Shown: positions 17,581 to 27,267, counted from the first letter of the stretch. The stretch is 32,260 nt of DNA from a candidate division WWE3 bacterium GW2011_GWB1_41_6 (GCA_000997355.1 LCBS01000009.1:1-32260), one strand, 5' to 3'. Numbers and translations are program-made. The notes: generated by a model from the letters alone, not told the origin.

Positions 17581-17835
17581 CTATTGGCTCACCCTCAGCC
17601 GTAAGCGGAATAAGGAAATAACCAGGCCATAATCTTCACGGTCGGATTCTATCGGAACTATCCCGCCCGCGACTGCATCGGTTTCAAGAACAACGTCCCC
17701 TTGGTAAAGATTCCCGCTCTCATCTTCGATAAACAACGGAGAACCGACTTCGGGAACCGGTAATGTACCTCCGCAGGCTGCCAGAAGCAACGCTCCCAGC
17801 ATCAGCAGCCCAAAGACAAACAATCGTTTCTTCAT
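17581..17835 (-). CDS. Lipoprotein (likely N-terminal part of a frameshifted gene)
   Basis: MKKRLFVFGLLMLGALLLAACGG lipobox. Confidence 0.6.
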   Translation of the reverse strand: MKKRLFVFGLLMLGALLLAACGGTLPVPEVGSPLFIEDESGNLYQGDVVLETDAVAGGIVPIESDREDYGLVISLFRLRLRVSQ

Positions 17836-17837
17836 TC

Positions 17838-18689
17838 TTACACCTCCTCAACCCCGCCGTTAGAAGATGACCAGCGCCACAAACCAAGGAGTAAAACCCC
17901 CAGTGTAGCGAGCACGGACGCGACTAGCCGGTTATCCTCACTCCAACCAGACGACAAACTCAACCCAAATTCCGCAGCCGGCCTAAACCATAGCTCATCC
18001 ACCCAACTTGCCGACAATAAGCCCGGACTCCAGATGGTCAGAAATGCTACTACAAGATGGGTGACGAAGAGGACCAAGATCGCATTGATCAGGAAATTCT
18101 TCAGCATTTGCCAACCAAAAAACAGCAGGACGATCACCAGGATCAGCGGAAGTATGGGACGAAGTGCATCAAAAGTTCCTTGCGCCCCCCGGTCCAGCGA
18201 CCATACAAAACTCCCAGCCAGCAACGCTACAAGGACAATCGAAGCCACACCCTGCCACGTGGAAAGAGATCTGGTAATGCTTTGTACCATCGCCATTAAA
18301 CCCCCCGCACGCCATGCCGTAAACAAACCAGCAAGTGCAATGAGCATGATCACCGCTACCCAGACCGTGTAATCTCCGAAGATTCCTACAACGCTATCCG
18401 CTAAGGATGGCACATAGGCTTCCGCGGCGTCTAATCCACGATCCAACTGCTGTAACGTTGATTCTCCGGATGGAGCGAGTGCCGGATTTGCACGCAGTGC
18501 GAACACCCAACCGGCGAATGCCGTTGCTGCCGGCCTACCGATCACAGGAATCGCACTCAAGGTGACTGCGATCTCCGGGCCCTTACTTGCAACTGCCTTA
18601 AGCACGAAAGGCCCGACCAGTGCAAGGATAACGTACAAACCGAAAAGGAACAGTAAAACCTTAGCCAACAACTTAAGAAACGTCCACAT
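17838..18689 (-). CDS. Multi-TM membrane protein
   Basis: Several TM helices; ATG 18689 preceded by TAGGAGG. Confidence 0.8.
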   Translation of the reverse strand: MWTFLKLLAKVLLFLFGLYVILALVGPFVLKAVASKGPEIAVTLSAIPVIGRPAATAFAGWVFALRANPALAPSGESTLQQLDRGLDAAEAYVPSLADSVVGIFGDYTVWVAVIMLIALAGLFTAWRAGGLMAMVQSITRSLSTWQGVASIVLVALLAGSFVWSLDRGAQGTFDALRPILPLILVIVLLFFGWQMLKNFLINAILVLFVTHLVVAFLTIWSPGLLSASWVDELWFRPAAEFGLSLSSGWSEDNRLVASVLATLGVLLLGLWRWSSSNGGVEEV

Positions 18690-18967
18690 TTTTAACCTCC
18701 TAGGTTTGATTTGTGAGATGTATTTTGATGTAAGGTACAACTAGAATACCGGCTAGGCCGGTTAATTCACTCTAATCTTTTGTAAATCTTGAATTGCTAT
18801 TTAATTGTACGTGTATCTATCTTTCCTTTCCTTACTTGCCCGAAAATATACACTATGGGATTTTAAATGTAAATACTTTTATCCTTTTAGCAAATGGGTA
18901 AAACAAATACCATACCCGGAATATTATGTATTTTGAAATTAAACTTGGGATTAATAAAAATCAACGG

Positions 18968-19663
18968 TTACTCTTCTTTACCTTTGTCTTTACCCTTATC
19001 TCCACCCTCAGCGCCAGCCTCGTCTTCTTCAGTCTTTTCCGCTTCCTCAGTAGCCTCAATGCCTTCTATAGCTTCCTCTTCGCTAACTTCCTCTTCAACC
19101 TCAGCCATCACAGCATAGTCAAGCTTTACAACCTGTTCGTCATCATCGTAGTCCAAAACTTCCACTTTTTCCCTGTCGTACTGCAGGTCACCAACCGTAA
19201 CCGCCTCCCCAACCTCAGTTATTTTAGATACATCAATAACGAATGCGGAAGGGAAGTCCGTAGGCAAAGCCTCAACGGCGATCTCGTTTAGCAATACAAG
19301 AACCAAAGCCTGACCGGACTTGACCAGTTCATTCTCTTCCTCACCGATAACCTCTACCGGGATTTCGGCCGTGATTTTTTCTTTTAAATTGACTTTGTGA
19401 AAACCTACATGAATAGGGGACATGCTAACAGGATCCAGTTGAACGTCTTTGACCAGCACTTTCTCATTCTTACCGTCGATAACAAGATCCACCAAAGAAG
19501 TTTCTCCTGCTTCATTAAATATTTTTACAAATGAGTTGTGGTCTAGGGTAATGGAAACAGAATCTATCCCTTTTGCGAACATAACAGCCGGCAGCTGCCT
19601 TTGTTTCCTTAAGGAGTTAGTTTTTTTACCGAATTTTTCCCTTTTTTGCGCAATAAGTTCCAT
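18968..19663 (-). CDS. rplY: Ribosomal protein bL25 (CTC form) with acidic C-terminal tail
   Basis: MELIAQKREKFGKKTNSLRKQRQLPAVMFAKG; DVQLDPVS...HVGFHKV; E/D-rich tail. Confidence 0.9.
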   Translation of the reverse strand: MELIAQKREKFGKKTNSLRKQRQLPAVMFAKGIDSVSITLDHNSFVKIFNEAGETSLVDLVIDGKNEKVLVKDVQLDPVSMSPIHVGFHKVNLKEKITAEIPVEVIGEEENELVKSGQALVLVLLNEIAVEALPTDFPSAFVIDVSKITEVGEAVTVGDLQYDREKVEVLDYDDDEQVVKLDYAVMAEVEEEVSEEEAIEGIEATEEAEKTEEDEAGAEGGDKGKDKGKEE

Positions 19664-19962
19664 ATTGTATCTTTTTCAAGCATCCTATGAAAATCCAAAA
19701 GTTCGTCGTAGGTTACGCTTTTTTCATCAATAAATTTCTTGATCTCAATACCGGTAAGGTCCGATACGAGGGGCACGACACCGCTCCCGGAAGGAGTTAT
19801 TGTCAACATGCTTTCCGATTGGCATTTAGGACAGACCGCATGAGCCACCAGAGCTACCGGGGCATCGCTTATAGTATGTAGTTTAGCCCCGCCCAAGCTT
19901 TCACCACATTTATAACAAGCGGCTCTTTCTAAGTGTTCTCTGATAAAACGTCTTTCTAGCAT
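19609..19962 (-). CDS. Zinc-ribbon-like protein overlapping the bL25 start
   Basis: CYKCGESL...CPKCQSE; AAAGGAG SD. Confidence 0.7.
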   Translation of the reverse strand: MLERRFIREHLERAACYKCGESLGGAKLHTISDAPVALVAHAVCPKCQSESMLTITPSGSGVVPLVSDLTGIEIKKFIDEKSVTYDELLDFHRMLEKDTIWNLLRKKGKNSVKKLTP

Positions 19963-20065
19963 TAAAACGGCTCCTTTAAAATTAACGTAAGCTTCGCGGC
20001 TACAAGGACAGGCGTTAATTTTCCGGAACGACTGCCATTGTACGAATTAAAAACGGATTGGTCAA

Positions 20066-21892
20066 CTACTTAAGATCTATTTCATGGACTTTCGATCCGT
20101 CCAGCACATAAAGTTTCGTCTCATCCGCACTCACTCCAATCCCTTTCATGTTTCCCCAGGCAAGGGGATTCTCATGCTTGACTTCTTTTATGAACGTACC
20201 TTTTTTATCCAGTACTACTATTCTCCTGTTTCCCGCGTCTGCGATATACATATTATCAAAATCGTAATTTGTTTGTATCTGAACGGGGTTTGCCAGAGCG
20301 GTTTCCAGACCGGAAACCGAGAAGTTGTCTTTTGCTCCTGTTGTATAGCTTAACAAAGTTCCGTCTTTTTTCAGAACATATATGCTCACTGAGATCGCCA
20401 TAGAACCGGCGCCTTCCATTTCGGAAGACTGCGCCCATGTCGAAGACGTTCCATCAGATGTATATTTGGTAAGCGTATCCCCGGACAAGACATAAACATT
20501 TCCCAGATATGTAGCCATTACACCCGGAGTTGTTATTTTGATAGTGGGCGTTACTTCGTTCGTGGCCAAATCTACTACTTTATAACCTTCGCTGTCCGTA
20601 ACCCCAAGATCTCCGTCCGCATTCTCCAAAGCCGAAATCCCCATAAATGTCTTTTCTATCTGAGTGAATTTGGGAGTACTTATGTCAGATTGATAGATCT
20701 TCCCCGTACTGTGATCGGCAACTACTACTTTATCCTCCAGGATAGCTATTGAACCCGGATTGGCCGAGGCGTCGGCGAGTTTTAGATCATAGAAAACTGT
20801 CTCATCCACTACCGCAGGTTCACCGGGTGTTTCTTCAGTCTGTAAAGCGGGAGGGGAGTCTATATTTGTAGAAAGCACTTCTATATTTGGCTCATTAGCA
20901 CTGTTCTTGCCAAAATTACTCTTGACCGTATACCCTATAGAAACTAGTAGCAATATCCCAACGACAGCAATAATAATAGTACGGTTAGGTTTGAACTTTC
21001 CGGAACGGTCTTTTTTAAGTTTTATGCCGGTACCGGAACGCGGGGCGGAGGGCTGTGGTTCGGGAACCATTTGCGAAATGGTATTGATGTCGGGGGAGAC
21101 AGGCGGGCGTGCTTCCGGAACTTGTTCGGGTAGACCCTGAGGAGCTTGTGCTTGTTGTTTAGACCCTTTTTTTAGAGATTTACTAAACAAGCTTTTAGCA
21201 GCAAAATTCAGGTTTAACCCTTTTCCCTCCCTCGGCATGGGAAAATCCACAACTTCGGTTTCGGTAAAAGTAGTATCGATTGCGAATTTCAAAACAAGGC
21301 AGGAGGCATCGGGCGGGAGACTTGCCTGATCTATGTCCGTACTAAGCAGCTTGTCCGGAGATACTTTTTGCATAAACGGCAGGGTTGCGAACAACACCAC
21401 GTCATCCTCTTTTACCACTCCCGAAGCAGCGGAGAAGTGACCCTCGGTATTTGCATTTATCGCCTTTATATTCCCATCCCGCATCAGAAAGCCGCCGGAC
21501 TTACCGTACTGGACTACATAAATAACATTACCCCATAGAACCCCTGCCACCATATTAAAATCTACATTACCTTCGTTACTCCTGATGGATTCGTTCGTTA
21601 ACTTGGTCACCCTATCCCGGACCTCAACAATTGCTTTTTCCAGAGACTGAACCGGAGAAACGTTATCAGACTGGTAATAAGAATCATGTAAAACATCGTG
21701 AACCACCTTGGATACAAGATTAACGTCAAATTCCTGCGAACCTGTTATATGGAAAACGGCATAAACCGTTCCCTTGCGTTCCAATACGGCCGTGTCATCC
21801 GGATTTATTATCAGCACACCGGAAAAAGCACCTGCAGATTGAGGCAGACTAGCACTTATATTTTGGATCTTCGCAGTTAGTTTTCTTATCAT
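20066..21892 (-). CDS. PP2C-like phosphatase domain + TM + beta-propeller (NHL-like) protein
   Basis: N-terminal PP2C-like fold; TM TIIIAVVGILLLVSIGYTV; C-terminal repeats (MYIADAGNRRIVVLDKKGTFIKEV, LYVLDGSKVHEIDL). Confidence 0.65.
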   Translation of the reverse strand: MIRKLTAKIQNISASLPQSAGAFSGVLIINPDDTAVLERKGTVYAVFHITGSQEFDVNLVSKVVHDVLHDSYYQSDNVSPVQSLEKAIVEVRDRVTKLTNESIRSNEGNVDFNMVAGVLWGNVIYVVQYGKSGGFLMRDGNIKAINANTEGHFSAASGVVKEDDVVLFATLPFMQKVSPDKLLSTDIDQASLPPDASCLVLKFAIDTTFTETEVVDFPMPREGKGLNLNFAAKSLFSKSLKKGSKQQAQAPQGLPEQVPEARPPVSPDINTISQMVPEPQPSAPRSGTGIKLKKDRSGKFKPNRTIIIAVVGILLLVSIGYTVKSNFGKNSANEPNIEVLSTNIDSPPALQTEETPGEPAVVDETVFYDLKLADASANPGSIAILEDKVVVADHSTGKIYQSDISTPKFTQIEKTFMGISALENADGDLGVTDSEGYKVVDLATNEVTPTIKITTPGVMATYLGNVYVLSGDTLTKYTSDGTSSTWAQSSEMEGAGSMAISVSIYVLKKDGTLLSYTTGAKDNFSVSGLETALANPVQIQTNYDFDNMYIADAGNRRIVVLDKKGTFIKEVKHENPLAWGNMKGIGVSADETKLYVLDGSKVHEIDLK

Positions 21893-21895
21893 GGT

Positions 21896-22171
21896 TTAAA
21901 GTATTAGTGTTACCAAAGATACTACCACAAGAATTAAAGCAAGAAAAAGATGTATGTATGAAATCATGGTAAATATGAAGGCCAGGCCTGTTTTAAAATT
22001 CCTGTTCAATAGGTGAACCTGGCGTACCATGATCAGGGTGAAAACAGTATAGATCACTATAAGAAAAAGCAGAAACAGTGTCACTACCCACGTAAACGCT
22101 TCCGGCGTGAAAAAAGTGAACGGACTAATTATTGCATCGGTTGGAACCGGGTTGAGCGCGTTATCAGGCAC
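21896..22171 (-). CDS. Small two-TM membrane protein
   Basis: ORF track; overlaps the upstream gene stop. Confidence 0.7.
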   Translation of the reverse strand: MPDNALNPVPTDAIISPFTFFTPEAFTWVVTLFLLFLIVIYTVFTLIMVRQVHLLNRNFKTGLAFIFTMISYIHLFLALILVVVSLVTLIL

Positions 22172-22727
22172 GTCCTTTTACCTCCCTGACCAGATCGGTC
22201 AAAATATCATGAACTTTTGCCGGATTAGAAACATTATTGAACTCAAACTCACGCCGCTCCGCCGCGGTCTGGATATAAATATGTCCCAGGTTAAACAAAG
22301 ACTCGAACGCACCTTGCTGCTGGTACGTAACATCTTCAATGTTTTGTAATGTTGCTTCGGAAACCCTCAAGTTCAGCATATGATAATAATCCATATCCAC
22401 AATACGCTTATTAGTAATAATATAAACATTAAAAAACCAGTGGATAAAACGTTCAAAAATAAAACCTAATACAAAAACGTACCAAAAAGCATTCGTCAAA
22501 AATATCAAAGAGGGCGACAACAGTCCTGAGATGTTAGCACTAAGGAAAACAAGAAAAATTGTAAAAACGATCGGAGCAAGCAGCATAAATAAAGCAATAA
22601 GCATCCAGCCTAAGTTCATCACAAAACTGGCACGGAAAATATAGAGTATTTCCTCATCGGTATCTTCTCCGTAAAAACGTACGTTATGCGGGTGGTTGAT
22701 GGTAGAAGATAAAATTTCCGGTGTCAT
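22164..22727 (-). CDS. Bacterial PH-domain membrane protein
   Basis: TM pair, then VYIITNKRIVDMDYYHMLNLRVSEATLQNIEDVTYQQQG...FNLGHIYIQTA. Confidence 0.75.
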   Translation of the reverse strand: MTPEILSSTINHPHNVRFYGEDTDEEILYIFRASFVMNLGWMLIALFMLLAPIVFTIFLVFLSANISGLLSPSLIFLTNAFWYVFVLGFIFERFIHWFFNVYIITNKRIVDMDYYHMLNLRVSEATLQNIEDVTYQQQGAFESLFNLGHIYIQTAAERREFEFNNVSNPAKVHDILTDLVREVKGRA

Positions 22728-22757
22728 GATTATATTATAACACCAGCAATTTGAGAT

Positions 22758-24227
22758 TTATCTAGTTTGGTTAGAGAAATGGGGGTTGACTAATATTATT
22801 GCCGAATTGTCCTCGTAGTGAGTTGTCCAGTTTTTTTCTTCAACAAGGAATGTGGCAAACTTGGAACCATTCTTATGTATCACCCAGCCAATATTTTCGG
22901 CTTCCACATAACGGTCGAACTTACCCTCATACTCATCCGGGTAATAAGTGACGTTCACATATTCTTCAAGTATTGAGTAGTCTTCTTCTCTCCACGAAGT
23001 CATCCTGCCGTCTATAAAAGTTTTATATTCTGGTAGCTGCCAGATCAAATACCCGCCCCAGTTAAAGTTATTGAACATGTTACCGGATAGAGGGTTTTGT
23101 TTGATGTAGTTAACCGCATCGACAGGGTACCCTTTATCCCTCCAGGACTTCATCCCATTAATGGATTCAAGTTTAACCGCAAACGACTGAAATGATATTA
23201 GGATAAGTGCGGCTACAAAGTAGTAACCAAGTGCCTTCATCGGTTTTATATAATTTTTTCTCACTAAGTATTTAGATTCGTTGAGAAGGTAAGTCGACAA
23301 GGATATGAACGATAAGATACCTACAACTATTAGTACACGGCTAAAGTAAACGGACCTCAATGAAGCAAGGAAAAAGAAACTTCCTGCCAAAACGAGCCAC
23401 ATACCGCTTTTCTTTTGGATCACGAGATTTACCACAATAGATGCTATAAAAATTCCCGATAAGACCGTATACGCTATAAAAGAACTACCCGGATGCGTGT
23501 CCAAGGAAAACGGCATCCATTCGGTTATCAGACTGAACTGGTAAGGGTGCGTCTCTTTTAGCAGTGTTTCCCATAACCTAAGGCCGTAGGGGTTTATCAG
23601 CGTGACTAAAACACTTGCAGAGGAGTAAAGCAAAAGAGCGTAGTCCAAAACTTTCTGCTTATACATCGAATATATCTTAAAGGCTGTATATATTCCAAAA
23701 ACGAACAGGCCCAAAGTAAAATCGGCGTGCATGTTCGCCCATAACATAAACATCAGCGGAAGGTATTTTACGTACCCTTCTCTGTACAGGAGAACATAGA
23801 CTAACAAAAGCATGAACAAGGTGCTGTACAACAACGGCCTCGTTGCTATACTGAACCACCCAACGAAAGGAAAGAATAACAAAGAACCAAGCGACAAAAT
23901 TAGCTTATCTTTACTCAAACCGGAAAAGACCTTTAAAGTGGCCAAAGTAAACACCCCGTCGAGAATCAGACTAAAACCAATCACTCCTGTATACCGGATA
24001 AGCACATACATTATCAGCTGCGAGAGCCAGTAAGAGTTTGCCCACTTATATTCGGGCATAATATAAGAAAAAGTGTTATCTCTTAGAACCTGATGGTTAT
24101 TAACTATGTATTCACCGTAACGGAAGTGCCAACCGAAATCGTTATCAGCCAGGTCCCGAAATATAGTCATTACCCCAAAAAGAAACAACGATACAAAAAA
24201 TATTTTGTTGAGGTGTCTGGAGAGCAT
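22758..24227 (-). CDS. Polytopic membrane protein, GT-C-like
   Basis: Many TMs; DLADNDFGWHFRYGEYIV; NMFNNFNWGGYLIWQLPEYKTFIDGRM. Confidence 0.7.
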   Translation of the reverse strand: MLSRHLNKIFFVSLFLFGVMTIFRDLADNDFGWHFRYGEYIVNNHQVLRDNTFSYIMPEYKWANSYWLSQLIMYVLIRYTGVIGFSLILDGVFTLATLKVFSGLSKDKLILSLGSLLFFPFVGWFSIATRPLLYSTLFMLLLVYVLLYREGYVKYLPLMFMLWANMHADFTLGLFVFGIYTAFKIYSMYKQKVLDYALLLYSSASVLVTLINPYGLRLWETLLKETHPYQFSLITEWMPFSLDTHPGSSFIAYTVLSGIFIASIVVNLVIQKKSGMWLVLAGSFFFLASLRSVYFSRVLIVVGILSFISLSTYLLNESKYLVRKNYIKPMKALGYYFVAALILISFQSFAVKLESINGMKSWRDKGYPVDAVNYIKQNPLSGNMFNNFNWGGYLIWQLPEYKTFIDGRMTSWREEDYSILEEYVNVTYYPDEYEGKFDRYVEAENIGWVIHKNGSKFATFLVEEKNWTTHYEDNSAIILVNPHFSNQTR

Positions 24228-24258
24228 TATCGTGTAAAACCTCTTTTATAAACCCCGG

Positions 24259-26091
24259 TTATTTAATAATGAAATCATATAGTGCGTTTCTAATGGAAAT
24301 GTAACCCGGTGCGCGGAGGTTGAATACTCTTTTGAACTCAGTACCGTCGATCTCAACCCTTCCCTGATTGGTGTTAAACACCACGTTAGATGTGTAACCT
24401 CCGTTACTAATGTCTACTTTCTCATACCTGACACTGGTAAATTTAGTGCCGTATTTTTCCGCTTTACTTGCCATATCGTCCAGTGAATACGGGTTACCGC
24501 CCCAACAGCTCGTTGTCACAGGAGAAATTCTATCTACCTCGGAATTTGAACCTCTTTCATATACGACCCACGCGTTAAGTATGTCCGCCATTTCTTTTTC
24601 ATTGAGCCACGGGCTTGAACGCCCGCACGTTGACGAACTCTCATTGTAAGTTTGTTTATACCAGGCTTTAAAGAACCACGGAGATTTTGCTTTTTTCTCA
24701 TAAGCGTCTCCCGGCCACTTACCCGAGGTATCCCACCCGACTCCGTCCAAAATAAACCCACCTGTTGTCGAGGAATACATGGCATGGGTATCCCCATCTA
24801 TTATCTTTCCTTTTGTGTCGTCAACCGCTTTCTTCCACCGACTGGGAGGGCTGTCGGATTTGCTTTTAAGGAAAACCTGACAGCTTTGGGACGTACATAT
24901 CGACTTTCCGGCCTTGTAGTATCTGTATGCGTATGTACGGGCAGCAATAGCCTGAGCTTTAAGAGCTTCCTCATGCCAACTGTCAGGCATCTCAGCAATA
25001 CCGTAAAGATACTTTTGAAAATCCATATTCCCATATCCGTCCACTTTTATTTCGTCCGGAAATCCGTCCTTTTTCACTACGCTTTGTTTGTAGTAAAACT
25101 TGATTATAGCGTCGTGTTTTTGCCCGCCCTCTGCGCGTGCTTTTGCCCCGTACTGACTCATCCCTCTACGATGCGTGTAAGCACCGTAACTACCTAACGC
25201 AAAAGCAGGACTGAAACCGGGGTCGGGTAGTTTCTGGCTTTCCGCTTCGTAATCACCAACGGTCCCAAAACCTTCGCCTGCTTTTTGTGCCAAGATACTT
25301 TGTTGTTTTGAAGAAAGTTCGCTTATATCTTTGGAAAGTTCTGAGAGTTTGCCCTCCAGATTAGACTCTTCATCTTTAAGATCTCCCAATACATTTTCCT
25401 CTCCTGCTTTCTGATTGGCCAATTGCGTTCTTAATGCTAGCAGGTCGGATTTAGCTTTTTCCAGATCGCTCTTTAATTCCTCCGCTTCTTTTTTATCTCT
25501 TTCAAAATTTGAGATCTCGGTATTTATGGAACCGATCAAACTGATGGTTTCGGATGTAAGAGATTTCTCGAAAATGTAGGAAAACGCGGAGAATTGAAAA
25601 CCGTTTAGATTATGAGAGGGAAGTACTGATAAGAAAATTTCAAGATCGTTCAAAACCCCTCGCTTGGAATAGTTGCGAACTACTTTGTTCCTAAGGGCGA
25701 TCTTTTCCCCAAGCTTCTGTTGCCTGTCCTCAATGTTCTTATCTAAAACATCAAGCTCCTCCTCCATTTGGGCGATGTCTGATTCCAACTCCCGTACCTC
25801 CGACTGAGTAACGTTAAGCTGTCCTGATAGCTGAGCGATCTTCTGAGCAACCCCATTTGCCTTATCTTTTATGGATGAAAGTTTCTTACTTGCTGACTGA
25901 TATTGTTGTTCCTTTTTTTCGATCTGTTCCGCATAACATTCTGCCCTGTCGTCCAGATCGGCAATGTCGTCACAGCTATCCGCGCGTACAAGCCCGGCCC
26001 CAAGAACTATTAGTACTGCAAGAATAACTGCAGCCAGGACCGGAATCACTTGACTATTCTTTTTATAATGCCGATAATTTAGGGTAGGCAT
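24259..26091 (-). CDS. Coiled-coil + SpoIID domain secreted protein
   Basis: Signal/TM, long coiled coil, YLYGIAEMPDSWHEEALKAQAIAARTYAYRY, FILDGVGWDTSGKWPG. Confidence 0.85.
   Translation of the reverse strand: MPTLNYRHYKKNSQVIPVLAAVILAVLIVLGAGLVRADSCDDIADLDDRAECYAEQIEKKEQQYQSASKKLSSIKDKANGVAQKIAQLSGQLNVTQSEVRELESDIAQMEEELDVLDKNIEDRQQKLGEKIALRNKVVRNYSKRGVLNDLEIFLSVLPSHNLNGFQFSAFSYIFEKSLTSETISLIGSINTEISNFERDKKEAEELKSDLEKAKSDLLALRTQLANQKAGEENVLGDLKDEESNLEGKLSELSKDISELSSKQQSILAQKAGEGFGTVGDYEAESQKLPDPGFSPAFALGSYGAYTHRRGMSQYGAKARAEGGQKHDAIIKFYYKQSVVKKDGFPDEIKVDGYGNMDFQKYLYGIAEMPDSWHEEALKAQAIAARTYAYRYYKAGKSICTSQSCQVFLKSKSDSPPSRWKKAVDDTKGKIIDGDTHAMYSSTTGGFILDGVGWDTSGKWPGDAYEKKAKSPWFFKAWYKQTYNESSSTCGRSSPWLNEKEMADILNAWVVYERGSNSEVDRISPVTTSCWGGNPYSLDDMASKAEKYGTKFTSVRYEKVDISNGGYTSNVVFNTNQGRVEIDGTEFKRVFNLRAPGYISIRNALYDFIIK
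26050..26078 (+). promoter_or_regulatory. Promoter for the pilin-like gene at 26090
   Basis: TTGACT (26050-26055), 17 nt, GATAAT (26073-26078). Confidence 0.6.
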
Positions 26092-26467
26092 GACAAAATT
26101 ATATCAGAAGTTAGGCACTAATTTCCGCTTCATACTATCTTTCGTTTTTGTGGCTATTTTTATGTCCGGGAATGCTCGGGCTGCCTTCACGATATGCGAC
26201 CCCACAAAAGATTACGGCACCTGCACTGACTTTAGCAAACTTCTCATCCTTATTTTTAATTTCCTAATTCCAACAGGAATCGCAGCAGGTCTGTTCTTTA
26301 TAATCAAAGCGGGGTATACTCTCATGACCAGCGAAGGAAACCCGCAAAAGACTACGGAGGGAAAAGAGGACTTGACTGCAGCTGTCGTTGGAACTTTGTT
26401 CATAGCATTGTCTTTAGTTACTCTTCGCATTATAATTTCTGTAGTATTAGGTGAAAAGCCGTTCTAA
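26090..26467 (+). CDS. VirB2/TrbC-like (pilin-like) two-TM protein
   Basis: Signal peptide; two TMs flanking KAGYTLMTSEGNPQKTTEGKEDLTAA. Confidence 0.7.
   Translation: MTKLYQKLGTNFRFILSFVFVAIFMSGNARAAFTICDPTKDYGTCTDFSKLLILIFNFLIPTGIAAGLFFIIKAGYTLMTSEGNPQKTTEGKEDLTAAVVGTLFIALSLVTLRIIISVVLGEKPF
26098..26106 (-). promoter_or_regulatory. Extended -10 for the leaderless SpoIID gene
   Basis: Minus strand TGATATAAT then TTTGTC then ATG. Confidence 0.6.
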
Positions 26468-26490
26468 TTTTTGAAGGAGGTGTAAAAAGT

Positions 26491-26841
26491 ATGAATTTAA
26501 CTTTAGTTAAACCGGTGTATGCAGCCGTGCCTTCCGTGTTAACTGACCCGCTTGGTACAAAATACCGATCTTTGTCAGCGATTTTCGGTTTGTTAATTAA
26601 CGTTGTTATCGGTGTGGGGTGGGCATTGGTTTTTATTTTCTTAGCTTTAGGTTTTATTAAGTACATTACCTCCAGAGGAGAAACCAAATCAACGGACCAG
26701 GCCAGACAGTGGCTTACTTATGCGGCATTGGGAGGCGTGGGTTTATTCTTCTTAACAGCAATAAGGTTCATCATCATCAATATACTTGGATCATCGAGCA
26801 CGTTAGGACCGAGCGAAATTACAGGATTCTTGGGCAGCTAA
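26491..26841 (+). CDS. VirB2/TrbC-like (pilin-like) two-TM protein
   Basis: GFIKYITSRGETKSTDQARQWLTYAALGG; GAAGGAGGTG SD. Confidence 0.75.
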   Translation: MNLTLVKPVYAAVPSVLTDPLGTKYRSLSAIFGLLINVVIGVGWALVFIFLALGFIKYITSRGETKSTDQARQWLTYAALGGVGLFFLTAIRFIIINILGSSSTLGPSEITGFLGS

Positions 26842-26856
26842 TATCAAGATAATTAC

Positions 26857-26887
26857 AAAAAGCCCCGGCTTTACCCGGGGCTTTTTT
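26857..26887 (+). terminator. Rho-independent terminator
   Basis: AGCCCCGG/CCGGGGCT + T6. Confidence 0.88.
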
Positions 26888-26901
26888 GAAAAATCAGAAA
26901 A

Positions 26902-27267
26902 ATGGCCAATATCTTTAAGGGATACGAAGAAAGCACATTTAACGAGTTGGAGGAGCTGGTAGCCAATCCAAATAAGCTATTCACTATTCCGGCGATCGAT
27001 TCTGTATCGGATCTTCTGGGAATGGTCGCCAACATAGTATTTGGTATCGGATTCGCATTTGGATTTATCGGTTTGGCTGTCTCGTTCGTCAAGCTCACGA
27101 CAAGCCGGGGGGACGCCAAGGCCGTGGACACCGCAAAGAACGGGCTAACGTGGAGTGTTCTGGCGATCCTGGTCACCATATTCGCTATTGCGATCAAGTA
27201 CATATTTTTAGACCTAGCCGGCGTTAAAGACAAGGACTTATTAAATGCTCTTCCCGAAAACATTTAA
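26902..27267 (+). CDS. VirB2/TrbC-like (pilin-like) two-TM protein
   Basis: FVKLTTSRGDAKAVDTAKNGLTWSVLA. Confidence 0.75.
   Translation: MANIFKGYEESTFNELEELVANPNKLFTIPAIDSVSDLLGMVANIVFGIGFAFGFIGLAVSFVKLTTSRGDAKAVDTAKNGLTWSVLAILVTIFAIAIKYIFLDLAGVKDKDLLNALPENI

Noticed and set aside
20925-20945. ACCCTATAG as another copy of the promoter element
   Set aside because: Lies inside the 608-aa coding sequence with no adjacent -35/-10 or downstream gene on that strand.
24652-25197. 181-aa plus-strand ORF
   Set aside because: Antisense to the SpoIID gene; no supporting signals.
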